DNA of 64,000 nt from an uncultured Thioclava sp. (GTDB lineage Bacteria; Pseudomonadota; Alphaproteobacteria; Rhodobacterales; Rhodobacteraceae), in the NCBI RefSeq assembly GCF_913064665.1, contig NZ_CAJYBT010000002.1, positions 1 through 64,000 on the forward strand, given 5' to 3'. Positions 40,153-49,301 of the stretch are shown piece by piece. The position numbers and the translations under genes were made by a program. The notes beneath the pieces were generated by a model that was not told where the DNA came from, did not search any database, and saw only the letters and a list, made by a program, of their open reading frames with translations. Each line of letters begins with the position of its first letter. The first letter of the stretch is position 1.

Positions 40153-41951
40153 TGTTTCAGGATTTCTCGGTGCAGTCGCGCCCCGAGCTTGGCCCGCCCC
40201 GGCTGGCCGATTTGCGCGCCGCAATGGCCAAAGCCGATCTCGACGGGTTCATCGTGCCCCGCGCCGATGCCCATCAGGGCGAATATGTCGCCCCCTGCGA
40301 TGCGCGTTTGGCATGGCTGACGGGCTTTACCGGATCGGCCGGATTTTGCATCGCTACCCGCGATCAGGCGGGCGTGTTCGTCGATGGCCGCTACCGCGTG
40401 CAAGTGCGCGCCGAGGTCGATCTGGCCCATTTTACCCCCGTCAACTGGCCCGAGGTCAAACCCGGCGCTTGGCTGCGCGACCACCTGCCCGAGGGCGCGA
40501 CGGTGGGCTTTGATCCCTGGCTGCACACCCAATCCGAGATCGCCAAGATCCGCGCTGATCTGGAAGGCAGCGGCATCGCCCTCATTGAGAGCGCCAATCT
40601 GATCGACGCGATCTGGACCGACCGCCCTGCCCCGCCCAGCCAGCCCGCACGCCTCCATCCACCGGAATTCGCAGGCGAAACGGCTGCTGACAAACGCGCG
40701 CGTCTGGCCGCCGATCTGCACGCCCAAGGCGTTGCAGCGGCTATCCTCACCCTGCCCGATTCGATCTGCTGGCTGTTGAACATTCGTGGCAGCGATATTG
40801 CGCGCAACCCGGTGGTGCAGGCCTTCGCGGTGCTGTTTGCCAATGGCGGAGTCAAGCTGTTTGCCGATGCTGCAAAGTTCGACGACAGCCTGCGCGCCGA
40901 TCTGGGCGATCAGATTGCCATTCTGCCACCACATGCATTCGAAGCGGCGCTTGAGGCGATCGAAGGCCCGGTGCTGGTCGATCCCGATACAGCCCCCCTT
41001 GCGGTCAGCCTGCGGCTGGCCGATCACGACACCCACATCACATGGGCGCGCGATCCCTGCATTTTGCCCAAGGCACGCAAGAACGCGACCGAAATCGCAG
41101 GCATGCAGACCGCCCATCATCGCGATGCCTGCGCGATGGTCGAATTTCTTGCTTGGCTGGATGCCGAGGCCCCCAAAGGCAAGCTGAACGAAATTGCCGT
41201 CGTCACCGCCCTAGAGGGGTTCCGCCGCGATACCAACGCCTTGCTGGATATCAGCTTTGATACGATTTGCGGCGCAGGCGGCAATGGCGCAATCGTGCAT
41301 TACCGCGTCAACGAGGCCACCAACCGCCCCGTCAACCCCGGCGAATTGCTGCTGGTGGATTCGGGCGGGCAATATGTCGATGGCACGACCGACATCACCC
41401 GCACCGTGGCCGTGGGCGACGTGCCGCCCGAGGCTCGCGCGCCCTTCACCCGTGTGCTGCAAGGCATGATCGCTCTGTCGCGCGCGCGGTTTCCACGCGG
41501 GGTCGCAGGGGCGCATCTTGACGCTCTGGCCCGCGCACCGCTTTGGGCCGAGGGCTGGGATTACGATCACGGCACGGGTCATGGCGTGGGCGCAGCACTA
41601 AGTGTGCACGAGGGCCCTGCGCGGATCTCACGGGTCTCCGAAATCGCGTTGGAACCCGGCATGATCCTGTCGAACGAGCCCGGTTATTACCGCGAAGGAC
41701 AGTTCGGCATCCGCATCGAAAACCTGATCGTCACACAGATTGCGCCCGCAAAGGGCGATAATCGCGACCAACTCAGCTTTGACACGCTCACCTGGGTGCC
41801 CATCGAGCGCCGTCTGATCGACTCGGGCCTGCTCTCACCAGATGAGCGCATCTGGCTGAACGCCTATCATGCGCAAGTGCTTGACCAGATTGGCCCGCAT
41901 GTCAGCGCGGCTGCGAAAGTCTGGCTGGAGAGCGCCTGCGCGCCGCTTTGA
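40152..41951 (+). CDS. pepP: Aminopeptidase P (M24B, Xaa-Pro, large form)
   Basis: 599 residues, the three-domain form like eukaryotic APP1. Two creatinase-like N-terminal domains (about 10-170 and 175-325) precede a pita-bread metallopeptidase domain. Metal ligands are visible: Asp in LLVDSGGQYVDGTTDITRT, His in HGVGAALSVHEGP, Glu in LSNEPGYYREGQFGIRIENL. It removes an N-terminal residue when proline follows. It starts at ATG 40152 in the cobT stop, so coupling with cobT is by position only. A long inverted repeat follows. Confidence 0.93.
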   Translation: MFQDFSVQSRPELGPPRLADLRAAMAKADLDGFIVPRADAHQGEYVAPCDARLAWLTGFTGSAGFCIATRDQAGVFVDGRYRVQVRAEVDLAHFTPVNWPEVKPGAWLRDHLPEGATVGFDPWLHTQSEIAKIRADLEGSGIALIESANLIDAIWTDRPAPPSQPARLHPPEFAGETAADKRARLAADLHAQGVAAAILTLPDSICWLLNIRGSDIARNPVVQAFAVLFANGGVKLFADAAKFDDSLRADLGDQIAILPPHAFEAALEAIEGPVLVDPDTAPLAVSLRLADHDTHITWARDPCILPKARKNATEIAGMQTAHHRDACAMVEFLAWLDAEAPKGKLNEIAVVTALEGFRRDTNALLDISFDTICGAGGNGAIVHYRVNEATNRPVNPGELLLVDSGGQYVDGTTDITRTVAVGDVPPEARAPFTRVLQGMIALSRARFPRGVAGAHLDALARAPLWAEGWDYDHGTGHGVGAALSVHEGPARISRVSEIALEPGMILSNEPGYYREGQFGIRIENLIVTQIAPAKGDNRDQLSFDTLTWVPIERRLIDSGLLSPDERIWLNAYHAQVLDQIGPHVSAAAKVWLESACAPL

Positions 41952-41975
41952 ATGCGGCCCTGCGTTGAAAATCTC

Positions 41976-42012
41976 GGATGCCTCCGGCGGGAGTATTTCT
42001 AGCTAGATGAAA
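41976..42012 (+). repeat. Dispersed intergenic repeat, copy B
   Basis: The same 37-bp unit as 24022-24058, with two substitutions. Here it is also the left arm of a long inverted repeat that continues to 42058. Confidence 0.8.
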
Positions 42013-42058
42013 GGGAGGTCGCTTTCATCTAGCCATTAAATACTCCCCGCGGAGCGTC
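41978..42058. terminator. Long imperfect inverted repeat between pepP and ackA
   Basis: The left arm at about 41978-42013 (GATGCCTCC... to ...TAGATGAAAG) mirrors the right arm at 42022-42058 (CTTTCATCTAG... to ...GGAGCGTC) with a few mismatches and an 8-nt loop. In RNA it would form a stem of over 30 pairs. Between two convergent genes it can act on both strands as a stop or 3' shield. Confidence 0.65.
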
Positions 42059-42084
42059 CCGGAGGTCGGCCCAAGCCGCATCGG

Positions 42085-43254
42085 TTATTGGCTCAGCACC
42101 TGACGCGCCGCGCGCGCGATCACGATTTCCTCATTCGTCGGGATCACCAAGACGCGGACCCGATCAGATCCGATCTCGAGGGCATTTTGTGCATTCGCTT
42201 GAGGATCAAGTGCAATCCCGAGCCAGTCCATATTCGCACAGACCTCGGCGCGTAGCCGCGCCGAATTTTCCCCGATTCCGCCGCAAAACACGACCCCGTC
42301 TAGACCGCCCAAGGCGGCCGCCATCGCGCCGATCTCGCGTTTGATGCGGAACGCGAAATAGGCGATGGCTTGGGCGGCATGTGGATGATCGCTTGCCTCG
42401 AGCGTGCGCATATCATTGGAGATACCCGAGAGGCCAAGCAGCCCTGATTTCTTATAGAGCAGGTCCGAAATATCAGCGGCGCTCATCCCTTCCTGATCCA
42501 TGAGATACAGCACGACGCCCGGGTCCAACTCGCCCGAGCGGGTGCCCATGGGCAGACCATCCAGCGCCGAAAACCCGAGGCTGGAGGCGATCGATTTACC
42601 GCCCTTGAGCGCGCAGATCGACGCGCCCGATCCCAGATGCGCCACCACCACGCGCCCCGCATGAAGGCCCGGTTCGCGACGCGCCAATTCACCGTTGATA
42701 TAGTCATAGCTCAACCCATGAAACCCGTAGCGGCGCACGCCCTTGTCATAATAGGCGCGCGGCAGGGCGTAGACGTCAGACACAAATGGATGGCCGCGAT
42801 GGAAGGCCGTGTCATAGCACACGATCTGGGGCACCCCGGGGAAGGCGTCGATTGCGGCGCGAATCCCGGCGAGATTGTGGGGTTGGTGCAAGGGCGCAAA
42901 CGGGGCGAGCCGCGCAAGATCCTTGATCAGCGCGGGCGTCACCCTTTCGGGGGCGGCGTGATCGATCCCGCCATGCACCACGCGATGGCCAACCGCGACG
43001 ATTTCGAGGCGCTCAAAATCGGCGTGAAAGGCGGCCAGCGCGGTCTTTAGCGCGGCGGCGTTTGTAGCGAAGGCCTCGGGGGCGGTCTCGGGCAGCGGCA
43101 GCGGCGCGCCATCCGATCCCGTCAATTTCATCGCCGCCTCACGGCGCCCGATCCGATCGACATGGCCCATCGCCAGCGCATTGAGATCTTCATCAAACAG
43201 CCCCAGCTTGAGCGAGGAAGACCCCGAATTCAGCGTCAGAATAGCGCGCGTCAT
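42085..43254 (-). CDS. ackA: Acetate kinase
   Basis: 389 residues. It interconverts acetyl phosphate and acetate with ADP/ATP. The ASKHA motif TLNSGSSSLKLGLF opens the protein. VGHRVVHGGIDH, catalytic Asp/His in CYDTAFHRGHP, VVAHLGSGASICALKGGKS and GENSARLRAEV follow. ATG 43254 overlaps the pta-fusion stop (ATGA), so the two are co-translated. It forms the classic Pta-AckA acetyl-CoA/acetate route with the upstream gene. Confidence 0.96.
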   Translation of the reverse strand: MTRAILTLNSGSSSLKLGLFDEDLNALAMGHVDRIGRREAAMKLTGSDGAPLPLPETAPEAFATNAAALKTALAAFHADFERLEIVAVGHRVVHGGIDHAAPERVTPALIKDLARLAPFAPLHQPHNLAGIRAAIDAFPGVPQIVCYDTAFHRGHPFVSDVYALPRAYYDKGVRRYGFHGLSYDYINGELARREPGLHAGRVVVAHLGSGASICALKGGKSIASSLGFSALDGLPMGTRSGELDPGVVLYLMDQEGMSAADISDLLYKKSGLLGLSGISNDMRTLEASDHPHAAQAIAYFAFRIKREIGAMAAALGGLDGVVFCGGIGENSARLRAEVCANMDWLGIALDPQANAQNALEIGSDRVRVLVIPTNEEIVIARAARQVLSQ

Positions 43255-44639
43255 TCCTGTTTCCCCCGCATCCGGTGGTAATGGATTGAGGCCACCGCCG
43301 CCGAGGCCAGCCGCGCCATGGCACTATCTGAGCGCGAATTGAGGATCACCGGCACCTTCGCCCCCAGCACCAACCCCGCTCCTTCGGCATGCGAAATATA
43401 GGCCAGTTGCTTGGCCAGCATATTGGCGGAATCAATGCCCGGCGCGACCAGAACCTCGGCGCGACCAGCGACCTGACCACGCAACCCCTTGATGCGCGCG
43501 GCCCCCAGATCCACCGCATTGTCCATCGCCAAGGGACCATCCACCTCACCGCCGGTGATCTGCCCACGCTCGGCCATTTTGGACAGCAAGGCGGCATCCA
43601 GCGAGGACGGGATCGAGGGCGTTACGGTCTCTACCGCGCTCAGCACGCCCACCTTGGGCACGGCAATGCCGATTGAGATCGCCACATCGATTGCGTTTTG
43701 CACGATATCGACCTTGGTCACCAGATCGGGCGCGATGTTGATGGCGGCATCGGTGACGATCAGCGGGTGCGAGATACCGGGCACATCCATCACGAAGACA
43801 TGGGTAAAGCGGCGTCCCGTGCGCAGCCCGGTCGCCTTGTCCAGCATCGGCTTGAGCAGCGTGTCGGTATGCAGATGGCCCTTCATGATCGCCCCCGCAC
43901 GCCCCTCATGCACGAGTTGCACGGCAAGGCGCGCTGCGTCGCGCGCGCTCTCGGCGGGAAGAATTTCAAAGCGGGTCGCATCAAGTCCACAATCTGCTGC
44001 GGCCCGCATGATCCGTTCAGGATCCCCGATCAACAGCGGCTCGATGATGCGCCGCTCAGCAGCTAGAATCGCGCCCTCCAGCGAGGCGGGTTCCTCGGGA
44101 CAGACCACGGCGGTGACCAGATCGGGCAGCGGCTCGGCGCGCTCAAGCAGTTTCTCGAAATGGCGATGGCGCTGGCTGATCAGGCCGGGCACTTCGAGCG
44201 CGTCGAATTTCAGGTGTTTCTTGGGGGCGAACACCTCGGCGATACCATCCACGATCAGCGCGCCATCGGACACGCGCGTCACCTGCGTGGCAAAGCGCAC
44301 CGCGCCATCGGCAAGTTTTTCCACCACCTCGACGCGCGCGCACAGCTCTTGGCCTGCCATCGCGTGATCATGAAAGTTCAGCATCTGCGAGCGATAGAGC
44401 GTGCCGGGACCGGGCAGCAGATTTCCCAGCACCGCCGTGATCAGCGAGGCCACGAACATGCCCGGCGCATAGGCCTCGCGCACCCCGTCGCCATCGCCGT
44501 CCTCGGCCTCAAGATGGACCGGGTTGTGATTGCCCGAAGCCGCGGCAAAGACGTAAAAGTCATCCGCCGTGCACAGCCGTTTCAGCTCTGCGCTCTGGCC
44601 GACCTCCATCTCATCCCATTTCCGGCTTTCCAAAATCAT
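43251..44639 (-). CDS. pta: MaoC-phosphate acetyltransferase fusion protein
   Basis: 462 residues. An N-terminal MaoC-like hotdog domain (about 1-140, with YAPGMFVASLITAVLGNLLPG and QELCARVEVVEKLADG) is joined to a C-terminal phosphate acetyl/butyryltransferase domain (about 160-460, with GLISQRHRHFEKL, MKGHLHTDTLLKPML and PGIDSANMLAKQLAYI). Databases often call it a bifunctional enoyl-CoA hydratase/phosphate acetyltransferase. GGAG lies before ATG 44639. Coupled to ackA, it probably makes acetyl-P or another acyl-P; the substrate range of the fused form is not settled. Confidence 0.93.
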   Translation of the reverse strand: MILESRKWDEMEVGQSAELKRLCTADDFYVFAAASGNHNPVHLEAEDGDGDGVREAYAPGMFVASLITAVLGNLLPGPGTLYRSQMLNFHDHAMAGQELCARVEVVEKLADGAVRFATQVTRVSDGALIVDGIAEVFAPKKHLKFDALEVPGLISQRHRHFEKLLERAEPLPDLVTAVVCPEEPASLEGAILAAERRIIEPLLIGDPERIMRAAADCGLDATRFEILPAESARDAARLAVQLVHEGRAGAIMKGHLHTDTLLKPMLDKATGLRTGRRFTHVFVMDVPGISHPLIVTDAAINIAPDLVTKVDIVQNAIDVAISIGIAVPKVGVLSAVETVTPSIPSSLDAALLSKMAERGQITGGEVDGPLAMDNAVDLGAARIKGLRGQVAGRAEVLVAPGIDSANMLAKQLAYISHAEGAGLVLGAKVPVILNSRSDSAMARLASAAVASIHYHRMRGKQE

Positions 44640-44817
44640 CGCGGTCTCCTGTTCCTTTTCGGAGCGCCCACCTTGACGGGTCGCGCGGCTTTCACCTAGC
44701 CCCTAAACCGTGACAAATCCTTGATCCGAGACAAAAACCGCCGAGTTTTTCCAGCCCCCCTTCCCTGTGCAAGCGCAGACGCCTAAGACTTGGGCAGCAT
44801 CTAAAGGAGACTGGGAC

Positions 44818-46194
44818 ATGGCATTTTCTGAGTCGTTGAGCGCGCTCGAATCGCTGTTGGGGGAACGGTTGAATCGCTCGGCCGGGGATCGCGATCAGCA
44901 TGGGCGCAATGAGACCTGGTTTCCCTTCAGCCCGCCCGATGCCGTGGCTTATCCCGAGACCACGCAAGAGGTCGCGGAGCTGGTGAAAATCTGTGCCGCC
45001 CATGATGTCGCGATCACGCCTTGGGGCACGGGCACCTCGCTTGAGGGGCATGCGGTGCCGTTGCGCGGCGGGATCAGTCTGGACATGAGCCGGATGAACC
45101 GCGTGCTCGAAGTGTTGGATGCGGATATGCAGGTGCGGGTCCAGCCCGGCGTGACGCGTATGGCGCTGAACGACGATCTGCGCGCGACGGGGCTGTTTTT
45201 TCCCGTCGATCCGGGCGCGAATGCTTCGCTTGGCGGGATGGCGGCGACGCGGGCCTCGGGCACAACGACGGTGCGCTATGGCTCGATGCGCGACAATGTG
45301 GCGGCGCTTGAGGTCGTGCTGGCAGACGGGCGCATCATTCGCACCGGAAGCCGCGCCAAGAAATCTGCCGCTGGCTATGATTTGACCGCGCTGATGGTGG
45401 GATCCGAGGGCACTTTGGGCATCATCACCGAGCTGACCCTGCGCCTGCACGGTCAGCCCGAGGCGATCTCATCTGCGGTCTGCGCCTTTGAGACGCTGGA
45501 GGCGGCGGTCGAAACCGTGCAGCTGACGATCCAGATGGGCATTCCGATGGCGCGGATCGAATTTGTCGACGCGCTGACGGCCGAGATTTTCAACGAGGCG
45601 AATGGCACTAATTTCCCCGCCAAACCGCATCTGATGATCGAGTTTCACGGCTCGGACGCGGCGGTGGCCGAGGCGTCGGAACGCTTTGGCGAGGTGGTGG
45701 CAGATATGGGCGGGGCCGATTTCCAATGGGCCACCACGACCGAGGATCGCAACAAGCTTTGGCGGATGCGTCATGGCGCCTATCCGGCCTCGATCGCGCA
45801 TCGGCCCGGCTGCATGGGGTTGGTGACCGATATCTGCGTGCCGATCTCGCGCCTCGCCGAGGCCGTGGCCGAGATGGCGGGTGAAATCGCGGCGGCGGGG
45901 CTGATCGGGCCGATGGTGGGCCATGTGGGCGACGGGAATTTCCACTCGGTGATGCTGCTTGATCCCAATGATGAAGACGAATTCAAACGCGCCAAGGACG
46001 TGGCGGGCAAGATGGCCAAGCGCGCGCTTGAGATGGGCGGCACGGTCACCGGCGAGCACGGTATCGGCATGGGCAAGATCGGCTATATGCGCGCCGAACA
46101 CGGGGCGGGTTGGGATGTGATGGGCACGCTTAAAGCCGCGCTTGATCCGCAAAATATCCTCAACCCCGGCAAGTTGGTGGAGCAAAAAGCATGA
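44818..46194 (+). CDS. FAD-binding D-lactate dehydrogenase/glycolate oxidase-type oxidoreductase
   Basis: 458 residues. An FAD-binding PCMH domain (about 35-215) has ITPWGTGTSLEGHAVPLRGG and NASLGGMAATRASGTTTVRYG. A FAD-oxidase C-terminal domain follows, with metal/substrate His in GHVGDGNFHSVML and VTGEHGIGMGKIGYM. It resembles D-lactate dehydrogenase (cytochrome type, LDHD-like) most closely, but D-2-hydroxyglutarate or glycolate is possible. AAAGGAG precedes ATG 44818. It is divergent from the pta-ackA pair and coupled to the next gene. Confidence 0.92.
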   Translation: MAFSESLSALESLLGERLNRSAGDRDQHGRNETWFPFSPPDAVAYPETTQEVAELVKICAAHDVAITPWGTGTSLEGHAVPLRGGISLDMSRMNRVLEVLDADMQVRVQPGVTRMALNDDLRATGLFFPVDPGANASLGGMAATRASGTTTVRYGSMRDNVAALEVVLADGRIIRTGSRAKKSAAGYDLTALMVGSEGTLGIITELTLRLHGQPEAISSAVCAFETLEAAVETVQLTIQMGIPMARIEFVDALTAEIFNEANGTNFPAKPHLMIEFHGSDAAVAEASERFGEVVADMGGADFQWATTTEDRNKLWRMRHGAYPASIAHRPGCMGLVTDICVPISRLAEAVAEMAGEIAAAGLIGPMVGHVGDGNFHSVMLLDPNDEDEFKRAKDVAGKMAKRALEMGGTVTGEHGIGMGKIGYMRAEHGAGWDVMGTLKAALDPQNILNPGKLVEQKA

Positions 46195-46586
46195 GCTTTG
46201 AGACGCCCGATGATCTACCGCGCGCCTTCGCACGCTCTTGGGGGGCGCGCGATGCGCTGACGCTGGCGAGCTATTTCGTGCCGGATGCAGATTTTCTGTC
46301 GCTCACCGGCGGCGCAGCGGTCGGGCGCGAGGAAATCGCCGAATTGCTGGCGGGCGAGTTAAGCGGGGCGTTCGCGCGCGCGCGCCTCGTGACGGGGCGC
46401 GTCAAGATGCGCCCTGTCGGATCAGAGGCCTGCGTGGTGATCCAGCGCTTTGTGCTATCGGGAATCGTGCATGCAGATGGCTCGGATGCGGGCCGTGTCG
46501 GGGCCGTGCTGGCTGCAACGATGGGGCTGTCGGACGCGGGTTGGCAGATCGTGGCGGCGCAATTCGTGGTCGAACCCGCAGTGTAA
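46191..46586 (+). CDS. NTF2-like SnoaL/DUF4440-type protein
   Basis: 131 residues. LPRAFARSWGARDALTLASYFVPDADFLSLTGG and an alternating beta/helix pattern indicate an NTF2-like fold of the DUF4440/SgcJ type. Such proteins bind small hydrophobic ligands or act as unspecified isomerases. ATG 46191 overlaps the stop of the flavoprotein gene (ATGA), so the two are co-translated and may act together. Convergent with recN, 14 bp away. Confidence 0.78.
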   Translation: MSFETPDDLPRAFARSWGARDALTLASYFVPDADFLSLTGGAAVGREEIAELLAGELSGAFARARLVTGRVKMRPVGSEACVVIQRFVLSGIVHADGSDAGRVGAVLAATMGLSDAGWQIVAAQFVVEPAV

Positions 46587-46600
46587 TCGCCCGCGCCGCG

Positions 46601-48250
46601 TCAGCCTGCCAGCAGTGATTTCGCAGCAGCGCGCGCGGCGTCCGTCACTTCGGCGCCTGCGATCATGCGCGCGATCTCGTCGATGCGCTCGGCCTCGGGT
46701 AAGGCGCGCACTTGCGACGTCGTCATCTCATTTTGAACCGATTTCGCGACCCGGAAATGGGTGGCGCCACGCGCGGCGACCTGCGGGGAATGGGTGACAA
46801 CAAGCACCTGCGCGCCCTCGGCCAGCTTGGCCAACCGACGGCCCACCGCATCTGCCGTCGCCCCGCCAACGCCGCGATCAATTTCATCAAAAATCAGCGT
46901 CAGCGCATCGGCCCCGCGTGACAACACCACCTTGAGCGCCAGCAAGAAGCGCGACAACTCGCCCCCCGAGGCGATCTTGTTCAGCGGACCTGCGGGCGCA
47001 CCCGGGTTCGTGGCAACAGTGAAGGCCACCGTGTCGCGCCCATCCGGCCCCGGATCGCCTTGCGTGATATGGGTTTCAAACAGCGCGCGTTCCATCTTGA
47101 GCGGGGCCAACTCACCCGCCATCGCAGCATCAAGCCGGGTGGCGGCGGCTAGGCGCGCGCGGCTCAGATCACTGGCTGCGCGTTCGAATTCAGCGCCGGC
47201 CCGGGCCAACTCGACCTCCAGCTCTTCGATCCCCTCAGCCCCGGCATCAAGGGCCGCCAGCTTATCACGCAGACCCGCAGCAAAACTGCCCAGATCATCG
47301 GCCAAAACGCCGTGCTTGCGTGCCAGCGCGCGGATCGCAAACAAGCGCTCCTCGCAGGCCTCCAGTGCACGGGGATCAAAATCAAGCGCTTCCAGAGCGT
47401 CGTCGACCCCCTGCGCCGCCTCGCCCAGTTCAAACAACGCGCGTTCCAGCATTGTAAGCGGGCCATCCAGACGCCCCTCAGCGCGCGCAGCCGCCCCCTG
47501 TAACCAGCGATCCGCGTCGCGCATCGCACCCTCAGCTCCCTCGGGGCCCAAAGCCTGCGCGGCCTTGGCCACATCGTCGCGAATTTTTGCAGCCCCCTGC
47601 ATCTGGCGGCGCTGAGTGTCCAACGCGCCCTCTTCGCCGGGCTGGGGATCAAGCGCGTCGAGTTCCTTGACGGCATGGCGCAGGAAATCTTCTTCAAGGC
47701 GCACCGCCTCAAGATCGGCGCGCGCGGCGTCCAGCTGGCGCTGCGCGCTTGAGCGCGCTTTCCACGCAGACCGGCTGGCAGCCAGTAGCGCGGGATGATC
47801 GGCGAACAGATCGAGCAGTGCGCGGTGTCCGCGTTCGTTCAAAAGCCCGCCATCATCTTGCTGACCATGCAATTCGACCAGCGATTGCGAGACCTGACGC
47901 AGCACTTCGCCACTGGCGCGCCGATCATTGATCCAGGCGGTTTTGCGGCCATCGCGCGCATTGACCCGGCGCAAGATCAGCTCGTCTTCGCAGGGCAACC
48001 CCGCCTCGGCCAAGATCGCGCGCACAGGATGGGTCAGGGGCAGTTCGAACACCGCCGTAACCTCGCCCTGATCGGCCCCTTGACGCACCAATTCCGCGCG
48101 CCCACGCCACCCCAGCACAAAGCCCAGACAGTCGAGCAAAATCGACTTGCCCGCCCCCGTCTCACCGGTCAGCACGTTCAGACCGGCTCCGAAACAGAGT
48201 TCGAGCCGGTCTATAATCAAGATGTCGCGGATTTCGAGCGAACGCAGCAT
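46601..48250 (-). CDS. recN: DNA repair protein RecN
   Basis: 549 residues, an SMC-like ATPase used in double-strand break repair. The head begins MLRSLEIRDILIIDRLELCF with Walker A TGETGAGKS. The QQDDGGLLN and hinge-coil region lie between, and the C-terminal head carries signature ASGGELSRFLLALKVVLS and Walker B LIFDEIDRGVGG. The gene follows bamD by 21 bp on the same strand, as in many alphaproteobacteria. Confidence 0.96.
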   Translation of the reverse strand: MLRSLEIRDILIIDRLELCFGAGLNVLTGETGAGKSILLDCLGFVLGWRGRAELVRQGADQGEVTAVFELPLTHPVRAILAEAGLPCEDELILRRVNARDGRKTAWINDRRASGEVLRQVSQSLVELHGQQDDGGLLNERGHRALLDLFADHPALLAASRSAWKARSSAQRQLDAARADLEAVRLEEDFLRHAVKELDALDPQPGEEGALDTQRRQMQGAAKIRDDVAKAAQALGPEGAEGAMRDADRWLQGAAARAEGRLDGPLTMLERALFELGEAAQGVDDALEALDFDPRALEACEERLFAIRALARKHGVLADDLGSFAAGLRDKLAALDAGAEGIEELEVELARAGAEFERAASDLSRARLAAATRLDAAMAGELAPLKMERALFETHITQGDPGPDGRDTVAFTVATNPGAPAGPLNKIASGGELSRFLLALKVVLSRGADALTLIFDEIDRGVGGATADAVGRRLAKLAEGAQVLVVTHSPQVAARGATHFRVAKSVQNEMTTSQVRALPEAERIDEIARMIAGAEVTDAARAAAKSLLAG

Positions 48251-48271
48251 GTCAGCCAGCCTCGCATGCGA

Positions 48272-49132
48272 TCAGAGCCATTCGCCTTTGATCACCTGCC
48301 GATAGACCTTCGCCAGCCAACCATCCCCCTTGGCTTCGGGCTTGAGGCCCTTTTTCTCAAGCAGGTTATAGGCGTCTTGATAGAAGGGCGATGACTGGAA
48401 GTTATGGCCCAGAATGGCGCCCGCGGTCTGTGCCTGATCGTTGATGCCAAGGGCAAGATAGGCCTCGACCAGACGCTCCAGCGCCTCGGGGGTGTGTGCG
48501 GTGGTCTGGAATTGCTCTACCACGACGCGGAAACGGTTGATCGCGGCGGTATAATTGCCCCGCTTGAGGTAATAGCGCCCGATCTCCATCTCTTTACCGG
48601 CCAGATGGTCGAAGGCGAGATCGAATTTCAGAATCGCGGATTGCGCATATTCCGAGTTCGGATATTTCTCGATCACATCACGCAGCGACTGCAGCGCCTG
48701 ATAGGTCAGCCCCTGATCGCGGCCCACCTCGTCGATCTGATCGTAATAGGACAGCGCGAGAAGATATTGCGCATAGGCTGCATCCTCATCGCCCGGATAG
48801 GTATCAAGGAAGCGCTGCGCCGAGGCCCGCGCCTCTTCGTATTTCTTCGCGCGATGCTGGGCATAGGCTTCCATGATCAGCGCGCGCTTGGCCCATTGTG
48901 AATAGGGGTAAAGCCGCTCGACCTCAGAGAAATACTTGAGCGCATCGGCGGGGCGGCGCGGATTGCCGACCTCTAGCTCATATTCGCCACGCTCATAGAT
49001 TTGTTGCGCGGTGAAGTTTTCCAGATTGGGCGTTGCCTTTGAATTTCCACCGCACGCGGCCAAAACGGTCACAAGACCAAGAGCCCCGAGTTTCGCTGCC
49101 GCTGTTTTGCCGCGCCCCATGCCCTGCCCCAT
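48272..49132 (-). CDS. bamD: Outer-membrane assembly lipoprotein BamD
   Basis: 286 residues from the first ATG (49132); a second ATG at 49120 is equally possible. A lipoprotein signal ends in LAAC near residue 27. Five TPR-like repeats follow, with YPYSQWAKRALIMEAYAQ, YPNSEYAQSAILKFDL and GNYTAAINRFRVVVEQF. BamD is the essential partner of BamA in inserting beta-barrels. It sits between lpxC and recN, a normal arrangement for alphaproteobacteria. Confidence 0.94.
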   Translation of the reverse strand: MGQGMGRGKTAAAKLGALGLVTVLAACGGNSKATPNLENFTAQQIYERGEYELEVGNPRRPADALKYFSEVERLYPYSQWAKRALIMEAYAQHRAKKYEEARASAQRFLDTYPGDEDAAYAQYLLALSYYDQIDEVGRDQGLTYQALQSLRDVIEKYPNSEYAQSAILKFDLAFDHLAGKEMEIGRYYLKRGNYTAAINRFRVVVEQFQTTAHTPEALERLVEAYLALGINDQAQTAGAILGHNFQSSPFYQDAYNLLEKKGLKPEAKGDGWLAKVYRQVIKGEWL

Positions 49133-49301
49133 TCCTCTTCACTACCGGGGGAAAGGCCCCGGACCCGTATCCTGACACCCGCTTCGCGCGGGGGGTTTGG
49201 GTTGTCCTAGCACAGAAAAATCCGGGGCGCAAAATGCCTTTGATGCCTTTTTGCCCAAGGTTGCGTAGCGTGACAAACCGGTTCGACTGGCGCAGAGCAA
49301 A

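Noticed and set aside
44640-44817. Promoter pair between the pta fusion and the flavoprotein gene
   Set aside because: Several TTGACG-like hexamers occur, but none has a convincing partner at 16-18 bp, so I did not annotate one.
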